The notes: generated from the sequence alone by a model not told the origin. A stretch of DNA of 64,000 nucleotides from Peptoniphilus_B koenoeneniae (GCF_030812875.1 NZ_JAUSTN010000006.1:95449-159448); one strand, 5' to 3'. Positions 31,895 through 41,412 are shown, counted from the stretch's first letter. Made by a program: numbers and translations.

Positions 31895-32785
31895 ATGAAA
31901 AAATATATTAATAAAACAGAAAAAATTTTAAATGAAAATGTCATATATCTTGACTTAGAAACCCTGGGTTTAAGTAAAAATTCTCCCATAATAAGTGCAA
32001 GTTTTACTAAAGAAAATCAAATTATAACCTATGTCCTTACAAATTTAAAAGAAGAAATAGAACTTATGGAAATAATTTATAAAGAAACAAGGGATAAATT
32101 AATTGTTACCTACAACGGAGACAGGTTTGATTTAAAACTTCTTAAATATAAGGGAGAAAAATACAATATAAACTTTGAATTTAAAAGCCTTGACTACTAT
32201 CAAGTCGCAAAAAAATATTCTTATTTATTTGAAAGTGAAAATTTAAAGCAAAGTACAATGGAAAAATTTTTCGGACTTTATAGGGAAGAAGATATAAAGG
32301 GTTCTCAAGTAATAGACTGCTACAAAAATTATTTGGAGACAAAAGATGAAAAATATTTGGATTTAATAGGAAAGCACAATAGCCTTGATGTAAAGGGTCT
32401 TATTTATTTAGATAGGATAAAAGATTACGTTGAAGATAAGATGAGCTTTTTTTATGAAAATAAAAAATTTTTAATAAAAGAAATTAATTTTGAAAAGGAT
32501 ATTTTATATGTAGAGGGAAAAACTAATTCAAACAATTTATATTTTTCAAACAAGGTCTATGAAATAAAGGCCCTGGAAAATAATTTTTACCTTAAAATTT
32601 TTACGGAAAAGGCTCTATATAATAAAAATACCACCTGTAACTATATTTTCGTAAAAGAAAATTTCCTAAAAAGTCAAATAGAAAGCCCGGAAAATATACT
32701 TGTTTTAAAACTGGGCAAAAAAACCCTGTATAAAAATTCTCTAGACTTAATTAAGGCAATTATAGAAAATAAAATTAAGATTTAG
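31895..32785 (+). CDS. RNase H-like exonuclease domain protein (YprB type)
   Basis: The 296-residue protein has a DEDD-type exonuclease fold: IYLDLETLGL with the first Asp-Glu pair, TYNGDRFDLKLLKYK with the second Asp, and KHNSLDVKGLIYL with the last His-Asp. This pattern matches the YprB exonuclease-like domain. The C-terminal 90 residues are strand-rich and unassigned. It is divergent from the cysteine desulfurase gene, with TATAAT at 31873-31878 and AAGGGAT before the ATG. Confidence 0.82.
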   Translation: MKKYINKTEKILNENVIYLDLETLGLSKNSPIISASFTKENQIITYVLTNLKEEIELMEIIYKETRDKLIVTYNGDRFDLKLLKYKGEKYNINFEFKSLDYYQVAKKYSYLFESENLKQSTMEKFFGLYREEDIKGSQVIDCYKNYLETKDEKYLDLIGKHNSLDVKGLIYLDRIKDYVEDKMSFFYENKKFLIKEINFEKDILYVEGKTNSNNLYFSNKVYEIKALENNFYLKIFTEKALYNKNTTCNYIFVKENFLKSQIESPENILVLKLGKKTLYKNSLDLIKAIIENKIKI

Positions 32786-32806
32786 GATTTTTATAAATTG
32801 TAAATT

Positions 32807-32848
32807 AAAAAGCTCTAAAGTTTTATTTTTCAAACTTCAGAGCTTTTT
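32807..32848. terminator. Two-way terminator
   Basis: AAAAGCTCT-A-AAGTTT pairs with AAACTT-C-AGAGCTTTT, with Ts on one side and As on the other. It serves the exonuclease gene (+) and the small membrane protein gene (-). Confidence 0.85.
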
Positions 32849-32857
32849 ATTTATCTT

Positions 32858-32959
32858 TTAATTTTTTTCATTTTTATCCGTATCAAATGCCACCATTAAA
32901 AATGCCGGGATTGCTATTAATACTGCTCCTATTAATATTTTTAAGAAAGTGCTTATCAT
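32858..32959 (-). CDS. 33-residue membrane peptide coupled to a repressor gene
   Basis: MISTFLKILIGAVLIAIPAFLMVAF followed by DTDKNEKN and stop: one membrane helix with a charged tail. Its ATG overlaps the stop of the XRE gene (ATGA), a sign of translational coupling, and a terminator follows at once. It is too short for most gene finders. It could be a toxin-like peptide, a small regulator of a membrane protein or a chance frame; the coupling and clean hydrophobic pattern favour a real gene. Confidence 0.55.
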   Translation of the reverse strand: MISTFLKILIGAVLIAIPAFLMVAFDTDKNEKN

Positions 32960-33507
32960 AATTGTGTCCTCACTTCTACTGCTACTGCTATTATTTTTAC
33001 TAGGTCCAATATTTTTATTGTCTTATCTTCGAATACTAAAACGGTTTTATTTTTTTCTCTGTAATATCTTGCAATTTTTCCGGAATCTTCTTCATCAAAA
33101 ATTATAAGGTCTCCATTTTTAGGTTTTAAATCAGATTTAAATATTATGATTTTTTTACCATGTATGTCGTCTAAGTTTAAATCACTTCTTACGGCAAAAT
33201 ACTTGTTGTTGTCTATGGAGTCTTCTATTACTACATATTCCATGGTTTGTTGGGGACCTATGGAAGAGTTTTTTATTATTGGCACCCTATAGGATTTTGT
33301 TCCTTGATGGTCGTCTTTTCCTATTAAATAGTCACTTGATATATTTAATACCTTGCTTATTTTTATAAGTATTTCAAAGTTTGGGTTGCTTCTATTTGTT
33401 TCATATCCTGCTATTGTTGCTCTTTCTACCCCTACTTTTTCCGCAAGTTCTTTTTGTGTCAGTCCCTTTATTTTTCTAATGGTTTTTAATCTTTCCGAAA
33501 AATCCAT
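32956..33507 (-). CDS. XRE regulator with degenerate LexA/S24-like C-terminal domain
   Basis: The 183-residue protein has an N-terminal helix-turn-helix (FSERLKTIRKIKGLTQKELAEKVGVERATIAGYETNRSNPNFEILIKISKVL) and a C-terminal region with the S24 strand order (NNKYFAVRSDLNLDDI...KPKNGDLIIFDEEDSGKIARYYRE). The usual GDSM serine and catalytic lysine contexts are absent, so self-cleavage is unlikely. It is followed by the coupled 33-residue peptide. A chromosomal regulator of unknown target. Confidence 0.85.
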   Translation of the reverse strand: MDFSERLKTIRKIKGLTQKELAEKVGVERATIAGYETNRSNPNFEILIKISKVLNISSDYLIGKDDHQGTKSYRVPIIKNSSIGPQQTMEYVVIEDSIDNNKYFAVRSDLNLDDIHGKKIIIFKSDLKPKNGDLIIFDEEDSGKIARYYREKNKTVLVFEDKTIKILDLVKIIAVAVEVRTQL

Positions 33508-33534
33508 TTTTCACCTCGAAAAAAGGAACTTGAG

Positions 33535-33975
33535 TTAGCCCCTAAGTTCCTGTCTGTTATCGTTTAACATTTTTATTATTTCTGAAAGATTTGTTTGGGT
33601 GTTTTCCAATAATCCGTCAGCATAATCTCTTGCGCCTTCTCTTATTTGTTGTGACTCTTCGTTTGCGCTTTTTAATATTTCTTCTGCTCTTGCATTTGCT
33701 TTTAATACCAGCTCGTCTTCTCTTATTATTTCTTCTGCATGAGATCTTGCAGCTGCTAAAATTTTATCAGCTTCTGCGTGGGCTTCATTAATTATTGAAT
33801 CTCTGTCTGATGAAATTTGTTTTGCTTCTTTTACCTCTGTTGGTATTTCACTTTTTATATCATGTATGATTTCAAGAACTTCTTCTTTATCAAGCATTGC
33901 CTTTCCTGTTAAAGGAATACTTCCTGATTTTTCTACAAGTTCTTCCAACTCATCAACTAATTCCATAAGTGTCAT
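33535..33975 (-). CDS. Coiled-coil protein, conserved next to coaD
   Basis: The 146-residue protein begins MTLMELVDELEELVEKSGSIPLTGKAMLDKEEVLEIIHDIKSEIPTEVKEAKQI and continues as a long coiled coil rich in Ala, Glu and Arg (AHAEADKILAAARSHAEEIIRE). This resembles the stalk of ATP synthase b subunits or DivIVA-like proteins but has no membrane anchor. It begins one base after the coaD stop. Similar proteins accompany coaD in Clostridia and their function is unknown. Confidence 0.75.
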   Translation of the reverse strand: MTLMELVDELEELVEKSGSIPLTGKAMLDKEEVLEIIHDIKSEIPTEVKEAKQISSDRDSIINEAHAEADKILAAARSHAEEIIREDELVLKANARAEEILKSANEESQQIREGARDYADGLLENTQTNLSEIIKMLNDNRQELRG

Positions 33976-33976
33976 A

Positions 33977-34459
33977 CTAAACCCTCCTACTTAATTTTTT
34001 CTTCATTTCTTCACCTATTATATCAGGTACAAATAAACTTAAATCACCGTCAAACATTGCAACTTCTTTTGCCAAAGTTGAGCTTACAAATACATTTTTA
34101 CTTGATGAAAGTAAAAATATGGTCTCAACTCCTCCCTTGTAGTGCATGTTTGCCGTAGCTACGGCATACTCATTTTCATAATCCGATGCCGTTCTTAAAC
34201 CTCTTACTACTACTTTACAGTTTTTTTTCTTTGCATAGTCTACTAAAAGACCTGTAAAAGAGTCAATTTCTATATCTGGATCGTCGCCTAAGACTTTTCT
34301 TATAAGGTCCATTCTTTCTTCAACGGTAAAAAGTCCCTTTTTGTTTACATTGTTAAGTACTGCGACAATTACCTCTCCGAATATGTTTTTTGCTCTTTTT
34401 ATTATATCTAAATGACCGTAAGTTATAGGGTCAAAGCTTCCTGCGTATATTGCTTTCAT
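33977..34459 (-). CDS. coaD: Phosphopantetheine adenylyltransferase
   Basis: It joins 4'-phosphopantetheine and ATP to make dephospho-CoA. The 160-residue protein has AIYAGSFDPITYGHLDIIKRA with the HxGH-type motif and the C-terminal FLLSSSKNVFVSSTLAKEVA, equivalent to the ISSS/R motif. Length is typical. It overlaps rsmD by four bases, the standard rsmD-coaD pair. Confidence 0.97.
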   Translation of the reverse strand: MKAIYAGSFDPITYGHLDIIKRAKNIFGEVIVAVLNNVNKKGLFTVEERMDLIRKVLGDDPDIEIDSFTGLLVDYAKKKNCKVVVRGLRTASDYENEYAVATANMHYKGGVETIFLLSSSKNVFVSSTLAKEVAMFDGDLSLFVPDIIGEEMKKKLSRRV

Positions 34460-34995
34460 AAAATTTCAAAAAATAATATGGAAGTGTTACCGTAATCTCT
34501 TTTCTGAACCATCTCATAGCCTTCAGAATCTATTTTTTTTGTCTTTTCGACTTCTGCTATGACAAGACCCTTTTCTTTTAAAAGAGAACGCTCTCTTATT
34601 ATCCTCAAAGCTGTTTTATATTTATGCAAATCTTCAAAGGGTGGATCCAAATATATAAAGTTGAATTTATCATTTGTGGTCTTTAAAAATCTTTTGTAGT
34701 CCATCTTAAAAACTTGAGCTTTTTCTTTAAGTTTTGTATGTTCAAGATTTTTGTTTATTATTTTTATAGCTTCTTCAGATGCATCTATAAAGATTGCAAG
34801 ATTTGCTCCCCTTGATAGAAATTCTATTCCATTGGCACCTGAGCCTGCAAATAAATCAAGGACATCCAAACCTTCAAAATATTGACCTAATATATTGTAA
34901 ACTGATTCTTTAACTCTATCAACTGTAGGTCTTATACTTTCATCTTTAGGTGAAAAAAGTTTAAAACCCTTAGCTGTTCCGGCAATTACTCTCAT
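34456..34995 (-). CDS. rsmD: 16S rRNA (guanine966-N2)-methyltransferase
   Basis: The 179-residue protein starts MRVIAGTAKGFKL and has PTVDRVKESVYNIL, the SAM-binding motif LDLFAGSGANGIEFLSRG and the catalytic YLDPPFE, all typical of RsmD. It methylates G966 of 16S rRNA during small-subunit assembly. It is followed with a four-base overlap by coaD. Confidence 0.96.
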   Translation of the reverse strand: MRVIAGTAKGFKLFSPKDESIRPTVDRVKESVYNILGQYFEGLDVLDLFAGSGANGIEFLSRGANLAIFIDASEEAIKIINKNLEHTKLKEKAQVFKMDYKRFLKTTNDKFNFIYLDPPFEDLHKYKTALRIIRERSLLKEKGLVIAEVEKTKKIDSEGYEMVQKRDYGNTSILFFEIL

Positions 34996-35043
34996 ATTCC
35001 TCCAATAATTTACATTTTAACATAAATGTTGAAAAGTAACAAT

Positions 35044-37062
35044 TTAATTAGCTTTTGCAGACAAAAGTTTATCTATTGCTCTTTTTAAATTTTTATTTTT
35101 TTCAGATTTTAGTTGTGGATCTTCCCTTAGTATCTTTGAACTTTCATCTAAGACTTTTTCCAGTATGACTTTATCATTAAGAGGATCTGCAAATTTAAAT
35201 TCCGGTATTCCCGATTGTCTTAGGCCGAATATATCTCCTGTTCCCCTTAAAAGCAAATCCTGTTTGGCTATATAAAATCCGTCTGTTGATGAATTTAATA
35301 CTTTCATTCTTTCAAGAGCTATATCTGAAGAGCTTTTATTGTATAAAATACAATATCCCTTATCCTTTCCTCTGCCAACTCTTCCTCTTAGTTGGTGAAG
35401 CTGGGATAGGCCAAACCTTTCAGCATTAACTATTAAAATTACTGTTGCATTTTTTACATTAACGCCCACTTCAACAACAGTTGTAGAAACTAAAATATTT
35501 ATTTTATTTTTTGCAAAGTCTTCCATAACTTTTTCTTTTTCTTCTGCCTTCATCTGGCCATGCAAAAGTCCAACCTTATAATCTTTATAGTATTTTACAA
35601 TTTCCCTATAAACTTTATTTACACTGGAAAGATCAAGGTTTTCATTTTCATCTATCATGGGACAAACTACATAGGCTTGGTGATTTTTTAATAGCTCAGT
35701 TTTTATAAATTCCAAACTTTTTATAAGTCCTTGAGGTCCTATGGTGAAAGTTTCTATCTTCTGTCTTCCTTCAGGCATGGTATCTATGGTTGAAATATCA
35801 AGATCATTGTAAATTGTTAAAGCAAGAGTCCTTGGTATAGGCGTTGCAGTCATAATAAGAGTGTTTATTCCCTTCTCTGCAAGTTTTTTTCTCTGTTCAA
35901 CTCCAAATCTGTGTTGCTCATCTATTACTGTGAGCCCTAGGTTTTTAAATTCAACATTTTCATAAAAAAGTGCGTGAGTTCCCACAACCATGTTTATTGT
36001 GCCTTCTTTTAAGCCTTGAAGACTTTCCTGTCTTTTTTTTGCAGTATCACTTCCTGTTAAAAGGCTTATATTTACTCCCAAGTCCCCTAAAATATTTTTA
36101 AAGTTTTCATAGTGCTGCTTTGCAAGTATTTCAGTTGGAGCCATTAGGGCTGATTGACATCCGTTAATAAAGGCAAGATACATTAAAATCATGGCAACTA
36201 TAGTTTTTCCGCTTCCTACATCTCCTTGTATAAGTCTGGACATAGGTCTTTTTTGTGAAAGGTCTTCTATAGATTCTTCCACTACTTTTTTTTGTGAATT
36301 TGTAAGTTCAAAGGGAATTTTTTTATAAAGTTCTTCCAAGCCAAAGTTTTTAAAGGCCTCTCTAGTTATTTCTTCTTTTTCTTTTTTTAGGCTCATAAGA
36401 CCCGTTAAATAAACTAAAAATTCTTCAAAGGCATAGGTCTTTCTTGCAAGATCAAAAAGATTTTCATCAGAGGGTCTGTGTAGCTGTCTTATAACTTTAT
36501 CTCTTTCTAAAAGCTTATATTTTTCTATTAAATTTTCAGGAATTATATTTTCAAAATTCAATTCTTTTAAGACTAAGTCTGTGAGTTTTATTAATTCGTT
36601 GTTGCTTATTTCTTTAGTCAGCGGGTAATAGGGAACTATTTTTCCTATTTTATTTTTTTTATTTAAGGGTTCATAGATTGGCATGGAAATTTGATAGCTT
36701 CCTCTGAATTTTTTTATTTTCCCATATAAATAAAATTCCCTATTTATTTGAAATTGAGGTTTTAAAAAATTTGAGTTAAAAAATGTTACATCTGCCCTAT
36801 CTTTTCCATCAGTCATAGGAACAGTCATCATTTTAAGTCTGTTTTTATAAAGAAATCTTGGCTCTTCATAGACTTTTAATTTTAAGGCAGCTTTTTCTCC
36901 ATCAAAAACTTGATTAAGGTTTTTTATTTGACTCATATCTTCATAGGATCTGGGAAAATAATTTGCCAGGTCTTCTACTTTTTCTATTTTTAATTTTTTT
37001 AAAACCTGGGCTTTTTTTGGCCCAACACCTTTTATTTTTTCTATGGAATCTTCTAATTTCAT
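35044..37062 (-). CDS. recG: ATP-dependent DNA helicase RecG
   Basis: RecG reverses stalled forks and branch-migrates Holliday junctions. The 672-residue protein has the N-terminal wedge/OB domain (ANYFPRSYEDMS...), Walker A LIQGDVGSGKTIVAM, DEQHRFGVEQR, TATPIPRTLAL and the motif VI region HQLRGRVGRGKDKGYC. The ATG at 37062 is preferred over GTG at 37071 because AGGTG then has normal spacing. It follows the fakA-type gene by 38 bp, as in many Firmicutes. Confidence 0.97.
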   Translation of the reverse strand: MKLEDSIEKIKGVGPKKAQVLKKLKIEKVEDLANYFPRSYEDMSQIKNLNQVFDGEKAALKLKVYEEPRFLYKNRLKMMTVPMTDGKDRADVTFFNSNFLKPQFQINREFYLYGKIKKFRGSYQISMPIYEPLNKKNKIGKIVPYYPLTKEISNNELIKLTDLVLKELNFENIIPENLIEKYKLLERDKVIRQLHRPSDENLFDLARKTYAFEEFLVYLTGLMSLKKEKEEITREAFKNFGLEELYKKIPFELTNSQKKVVEESIEDLSQKRPMSRLIQGDVGSGKTIVAMILMYLAFINGCQSALMAPTEILAKQHYENFKNILGDLGVNISLLTGSDTAKKRQESLQGLKEGTINMVVGTHALFYENVEFKNLGLTVIDEQHRFGVEQRKKLAEKGINTLIMTATPIPRTLALTIYNDLDISTIDTMPEGRQKIETFTIGPQGLIKSLEFIKTELLKNHQAYVVCPMIDENENLDLSSVNKVYREIVKYYKDYKVGLLHGQMKAEEKEKVMEDFAKNKINILVSTTVVEVGVNVKNATVILIVNAERFGLSQLHQLRGRVGRGKDKGYCILYNKSSSDIALERMKVLNSSTDGFYIAKQDLLLRGTGDIFGLRQSGIPEFKFADPLNDKVILEKVLDESSKILREDPQLKSEKNKNLKRAIDKLLSAKAN

Positions 37063-37099
37063 ATTTATCACCTAAAAAAATAAGCAGGCAAAAACCCGC

Positions 37100-38758
37100 T
37101 TATTCTACTGCAATTATATAATAGTATAGAGGCTGTGAACCTTCTACTAACTCTATGTCTTGTTCGTCAAAACTTTCTTCAAGTCTTTCTAAAAGTTCTT
37201 TTGTGTCCTCTTCTTTTAAACCATTGCCATAATATATAGTTATAACTGATGAATCTTCATCAACCATTTCTTCAATTAATTTAAAGGCAACTTCATTTAT
37301 ATCTTTACCGAAAGATACTATCCTCTTTCCTGTAATTCCTATTATTTCATCTTTCTTTATTTGTCTTCCTTCAGAAACAGTATCACGAACTGCATAAGTT
37401 ACTTGAGCTGATTTTACTGTAGCCATATAATCTTTCATGTTCTTTTCATTTTCTTCAGGACTTAAATTCGGATTAAATTCAACTATTGCAGATATTCCTT
37501 CAGGAATTGATTTTGATGGAATAACTATTACATTTCTTTCAGATAATTTTTGTGCTTGTTCTGCAGCAAGAATTATATTTGAATTATTTGGAATTATAAA
37601 AATAGTTTTTCCACTACATTTATCAATTGCTTTCATGAAATCTTCCGTTGAAGGATTCATTGTTTGTCCACCTTCAACTATATAATCTATATTTAAGCTT
37701 TTGAAAACTTCATTCATTTTTTCTCCCATGGAAACTGCAATGAAAGAGTAATCTTTATCTATTTTTACTTCTTTATTTTCTTTTTTTGCTGCTTGAACTT
37801 GAGCTTCATCAAATAAAGTTTCCCTATGTTGATATCTCATGTTGTCAATTTTAATATCTTGCAATTGACCAAGTTCCACTGCATATTCAAGAGCTTTTCC
37901 TGGGTTATTTGTGTGAACGTGAACTTTTATAACTCCTGTTCCGCTGCCTCCTACTACTAAAAGGCAGTCTCCAAGAGGTGAAAGTTTTTCTTTAAAAGAA
38001 TCTATATCTTCATAATTTGTAGAAATTACAAATTCTGTGCAATATCCGAATTCTAATTCTTCGTTAAATTCTTCATTTAAGTGAATTTCTTTTTGCTTTT
38101 TATTTTTTAATTGTTCATCTTCTTCAACAGACTGAATCTTTTCACCGCAAAGAGTTTTATAAGCTCCTTCCAGTAAATATACAAGACCTGCTCCCCCTGA
38201 ATCCACTACTCCCGCTTCCTTTAAAACGCTAAGTTTTTCAGGAGTCTTTTCAAGAGAAATGTAAGCTTCTTTTACTAAGTCCCTTCCGAAACTTTTAAGG
38301 TCCCTATATTTTTTATAATTTTTAATTGCAAAATCACTTGTTTCACGACCTACTGTAAGAATAGTTCCTTCAGTGGGTTTCATAACAGCCTTATAAGTTG
38401 TATCCGATGCTTTTTTTAGGGCGTAGGCAAGTTCTCTTATACCTATTTCTTTTACATCTGTAAGTCCTTCTGCAAATCCTCTTAAAAATTGGGAAAGAAT
38501 AACTCCTGAGTTACCCCTTGCTCCCATAAGTGAACCCCTTGCAGCCGCCATGGCAATTTCGTGAACATCCTTTGATTCTGTCTTTTCAACCATCTTAATA
38601 GCAGACTTTGAAGTCAAACTCATATTTGTACCTGTATCTCCATCGGGCACAGGGAATACATTAAGAGCATTGACATGGTCTTTATTTAATAAAAGATAAT
38701 TTACTGCTCCTGCAAAAGCTGATTTCAATAAATTACCGTCAATTTTTTCTATATCCAT
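37100..38758 (-). CDS. fakA: Fatty acid kinase catalytic subunit (DAK2/DegV-fused family)
   Basis: The 552-residue protein has the N-terminal DhaL/DAK2 kinase domain with LNVFPVPDGDTGTNMSLT and AARGSLMGARGNSGVILSQFLRGF, and a long C-terminal domain ending in YYYIIAVE. FakA phosphorylates fatty acids held by a FakB protein; no fakB gene is in this window. It lies between the Asp23 gene and recG, the conserved yloU-yloV-recG order. Confidence 0.93.
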   Translation of the reverse strand: MDIEKIDGNLLKSAFAGAVNYLLLNKDHVNALNVFPVPDGDTGTNMSLTSKSAIKMVEKTESKDVHEIAMAAARGSLMGARGNSGVILSQFLRGFAEGLTDVKEIGIRELAYALKKASDTTYKAVMKPTEGTILTVGRETSDFAIKNYKKYRDLKSFGRDLVKEAYISLEKTPEKLSVLKEAGVVDSGGAGLVYLLEGAYKTLCGEKIQSVEEDEQLKNKKQKEIHLNEEFNEELEFGYCTEFVISTNYEDIDSFKEKLSPLGDCLLVVGGSGTGVIKVHVHTNNPGKALEYAVELGQLQDIKIDNMRYQHRETLFDEAQVQAAKKENKEVKIDKDYSFIAVSMGEKMNEVFKSLNIDYIVEGGQTMNPSTEDFMKAIDKCSGKTIFIIPNNSNIILAAEQAQKLSERNVIVIPSKSIPEGISAIVEFNPNLSPEENEKNMKDYMATVKSAQVTYAVRDTVSEGRQIKKDEIIGITGKRIVSFGKDINEVAFKLIEEMVDEDSSVITIYYGNGLKEEDTKELLERLEESFDEQDIELVEGSQPLYYYIIAVE

Positions 38759-38768
38759 TTTTCCTCTC

Positions 38769-39122
38769 TTACTTTATTCTAATCCCTTCAACAATTACTG
38801 ACACTTGGTCAGGTTCTAAATTAGTGAGTTCTTTTATACGGAATTTAACATTATCAATAATATTTTGACCTACTGTTGAGATTCTTACTCCGTATTCTAA
38901 AACTACATGAAGTTCTATAACTAATTTATCGTCATCAGTAATAACTTTTATACCTTTGGAAATATTTTCAAATCTTAAAAGTTCAAGTAAACCGTCCGTG
39001 GCATTTTTTGATGCCATACCGACTATACCGTAACTTTCCATTGCAGACATGCCCGCAATTGATGCAAGTACGTTATTTTCAATTATTATACTACCCATTT
39101 CTCTATTTATAACAGCCGGCAT
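38769..39122 (-). CDS. Asp23/Gls24 family protein (YloU type)
   Basis: The 117-residue protein MPAVINREMGSIIIENNVLASIAGMSAMESYGIVGMASK... shows the Asp23 domain, with IELHVVLEYGVRISTVGQNIIDNVKFRIKELT in the second half. It has no transmembrane segment. A perfect AGGAGGTG lies before the ATG. Members are envelope stress-associated; the conserved link with fakA suggests a shared role that is not defined. Confidence 0.92.
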   Translation of the reverse strand: MPAVINREMGSIIIENNVLASIAGMSAMESYGIVGMASKNATDGLLELLRFENISKGIKVITDDDKLVIELHVVLEYGVRISTVGQNIIDNVKFRIKELTNLEPDQVSVIVEGIRIK

Positions 39123-39187
39123 TTAGCTCACCTCCTAATTTAATTCTATTTTCTAATATTATAACAGAAATCCCAAGGAAAAAAAAC

Positions 39188-39216
39188 TTGCTCCCTTCTC
39201 CTTATATTGATATATT
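39188..39216 (+). promoter_or_regulatory. Promoter of the HerA-like ATPase gene
   Basis: TTGCTC (39188-39193), 17 bases, TATATT (39211-39216); AGGGGG follows before the ATG at 39234. Confidence 0.65.
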
Positions 39217-39233
39217 ATGGTCAGGGGGTTTAT

Positions 39234-40733
39234 ATGGATAAAATTTTAATTGGAAAAGGTCAGAAAGAAAACTATATTCTTCTAAATAAAATTAATAGGC
39301 ATGGGCTTATTAGCGGTGCAACTGGAACTGGAAAAACAGTAAGTCTTAAAGTTCTTGCAGAAGGACTTTCAGATAATGGAGTGCCATGTATTCTTGCTGA
39401 TGTTAAAGGAGATCTTGCAAATATTGCAAAAGCAGGTAAAAATAATGAAAAAATTATAGAAAGATTAAATACTTTAAAAATTGAAAATTTTGAATTTAAA
39501 AATTATCCTTTAAATATTTGGGATATTTATATGAAAAAGGGGATTCCTTTAAGAATTACCGTTTCTGAAATGGGCCCTCTTATGCTTTCAAATATACTTG
39601 GTCTTAATGATACTCAAATGGGTGTTTTAAATATTGTTTTTAAAGTTGCTGATAAAAACGGACTTTTACTTATTGACTTAAAAGATTTAAAACAAGTTAT
39701 AAATTATGTTGACGAAAATAAAATTGAAATCACAAAAGAGTTTGGAAATGTTACAAGTCAAAGCCTTGGTGCAATTCAAAGAAAACTTTTATATATAGAA
39801 GATTCCGGCGGAGATTTATTTTTTGCAGAACCTGCCATAGATATAAATGATTTTTTAAAAACTGACAGTCAAGGTAGAGGTTTTGTAAATATTCTTCAAG
39901 CAGATAAATTAATTTCAAATCCTATTTTATATTCCATGCTCCTTCTATACCTTCTTTCTGAAATTTATGAAAATTTCCCAGAAGTTGGTGATTTAGATAA
40001 ACCGAAACTTGTATTTTTCTTTGATGAAGCTCACTTATTATTTAATAATGTTCCTGATATTTTAAAAAATAAAATAATCCAAATTGTAAGACTTGTAAGA
40101 AGTAAGGGTGTTGGAATATTTTTTATAAGCCAAAATCCTTTGGATATACCTGAAGAAATTTCTTCTCAACTGGCAAATAGGATTTTACATCAATTAAGAG
40201 CCTACTCTCCTAAGGAATTAAAGGCTATAAATGCTGTTGCAGATACTTTTAGACAAGATGGCTCAATAGATATTAAAGAAGAGCTTATCTCTTTAAAAAC
40301 AGGCCAAGCTATTGTTTCTTTTGCTGATGAAAACGGAGCCCCCACCTTTGCAGATAAGGCAATTATTTTGCCTCCTCATTCTTCTTTTGAAACTTTAAGT
40401 GATTCTGAATATGAAGATTTAATTAAAAATTCACCTCTATATAATAAATATAAGGATTCCTTTGATAGAGAAAGTGCTTATGAAATTTTAAACGAGAAAA
40501 TTAAAAGGGATGAGTTGGAAAAACAAAGAGAAGAAGACTTTCAAAAGAAAAGAGAAGAATTTGAAAGAAAAGAAAAAGAACTTGATAGGCAATATAATTC
40601 TCAAAATAGAAGTTCTTCAAGACCTAAAAAATCATATTTAGATAAGGGTATTGATTCCATTTTAGGAACTGTAACAAGAAGCATAGGTCGTGAAATTGCA
40701 AGGGGAATTTTAGGATCAATTAAAAAAAGATAA
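39234..40733 (+). CDS. HerA/DUF853-type ATPase
   Basis: The protein of about 499 residues starts MDKILIGKGQKENYILLNKINRHGLISGATGTGKTVSLKVLAEGL, with Walker A GATGTGKT. Walker B is LVFFFDEAHLLF, followed by VRSKGVGIFFISQNPLDIPEEISSQLANRILHQLRAY. This is the DUF853 branch of the HerA/FtsK ATPases. A charged coiled coil (residues about 420-470) and a basic tail follow. The cellular role of DUF853 proteins is unclear. It is transcribed alone, between two terminators and a divergent operon. Confidence 0.9.
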   Translation: MDKILIGKGQKENYILLNKINRHGLISGATGTGKTVSLKVLAEGLSDNGVPCILADVKGDLANIAKAGKNNEKIIERLNTLKIENFEFKNYPLNIWDIYMKKGIPLRITVSEMGPLMLSNILGLNDTQMGVLNIVFKVADKNGLLLIDLKDLKQVINYVDENKIEITKEFGNVTSQSLGAIQRKLLYIEDSGGDLFFAEPAIDINDFLKTDSQGRGFVNILQADKLISNPILYSMLLLYLLSEIYENFPEVGDLDKPKLVFFFDEAHLLFNNVPDILKNKIIQIVRLVRSKGVGIFFISQNPLDIPEEISSQLANRILHQLRAYSPKELKAINAVADTFRQDGSIDIKEELISLKTGQAIVSFADENGAPTFADKAIILPPHSSFETLSDSEYEDLIKNSPLYNKYKDSFDRESAYEILNEKIKRDELEKQREEDFQKKREEFERKEKELDRQYNSQNRSSSRPKKSYLDKGIDSILGTVTRSIGREIARGILGSIKKR

Positions 40734-40753
40734 TAAAAAATAAAATAAAAAAA

Positions 40754-40783
40754 ATAGTTGCAAAATTTGCAACTATCTTTTTT
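40754..40783. terminator. Two-way terminator
   Basis: ATAGTTGCAAA-A-TTTGCAACTAT followed by C and a T-run, with A-runs on the other side. It sits between convergent genes. Confidence 0.9.
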
Positions 40784-40787
40784 TATT

Positions 40788-41381
40788 TTATTTTTCTTTC
40801 TTTTGAGATTCTTCTTCTCCAGCATCAATGATTATTTGATCGTCTTCTTTGTTTTCTTCTTTTTTCAAATCTTCAACTTTTTCATCAACTTTATTTTCGA
40901 TGTCCTCTTTTTTGTTTTTAATGTATTCTTTGACATCAATTGTTGAACCATCTTCCATTATTATTTTAAAATCATATTCGCTTGTTAGGGCTGCTCCAAC
41001 TCCTAATATGGCAACTATAGGATTTATAACAAATCCTATTGCTGAAACTGTTAAGGAAAGAGAAAGCACCGTTTCTCCATCTTTTTCAATTAAAAGTTTC
41101 CTTGCATTTCCCTTTTTTAAAATATCTTTAATGCCGTCAAGAATTTCATCTAAAGATTGTTGAACGTGTCCAATTGTCTTACTTGTATATTCTCTCCAAC
41201 TTTTTCCGCTTTTTTCTTCTTCTTTTTGTTCTTCTTTAGTCTTTGTACCTTGCCCTCTTTCATTTATTAATTTAATTGCTTTATCTACATTTCCGTCAGC
41301 TTCAAGAAGAGCAACTCTTACATCATCATAGCTTGCGCCTGTCATGTTAATTACATAATCAATTGATTCAAGTGTTATCAT
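40788..41381 (-). CDS. DUF4342-type protein with UBA-like N-terminus
   Basis: The 197-residue protein begins with a UBA/TS-N-like helical domain (YVINMTGASYDDVRVALLEADGNVDKAIKLI), then a charged linker, then LLIEKDGETVLSLSLTVSAIGFVINPIVAILGVGAALTSEYDFKIIM with one hydrophobic segment, and a strongly acidic C-terminal tail. This matches the DUF4342 layout. Function is unknown. It lies 31 bp after the ktrA stop and may share the ktr transcript. Confidence 0.8.
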   Translation of the reverse strand: MITLESIDYVINMTGASYDDVRVALLEADGNVDKAIKLINERGQGTKTKEEQKEEEKSGKSWREYTSKTIGHVQQSLDEILDGIKDILKKGNARKLLIEKDGETVLSLSLTVSAIGFVINPIVAILGVGAALTSEYDFKIIMEDGSTIDVKEYIKNKKEDIENKVDEKVEDLKKEENKEDDQIIIDAGEEESQKKEK

Positions 41382-41412
41382 TTAATCACCTCGTTATTAG
41401 TATACCCAAGTT

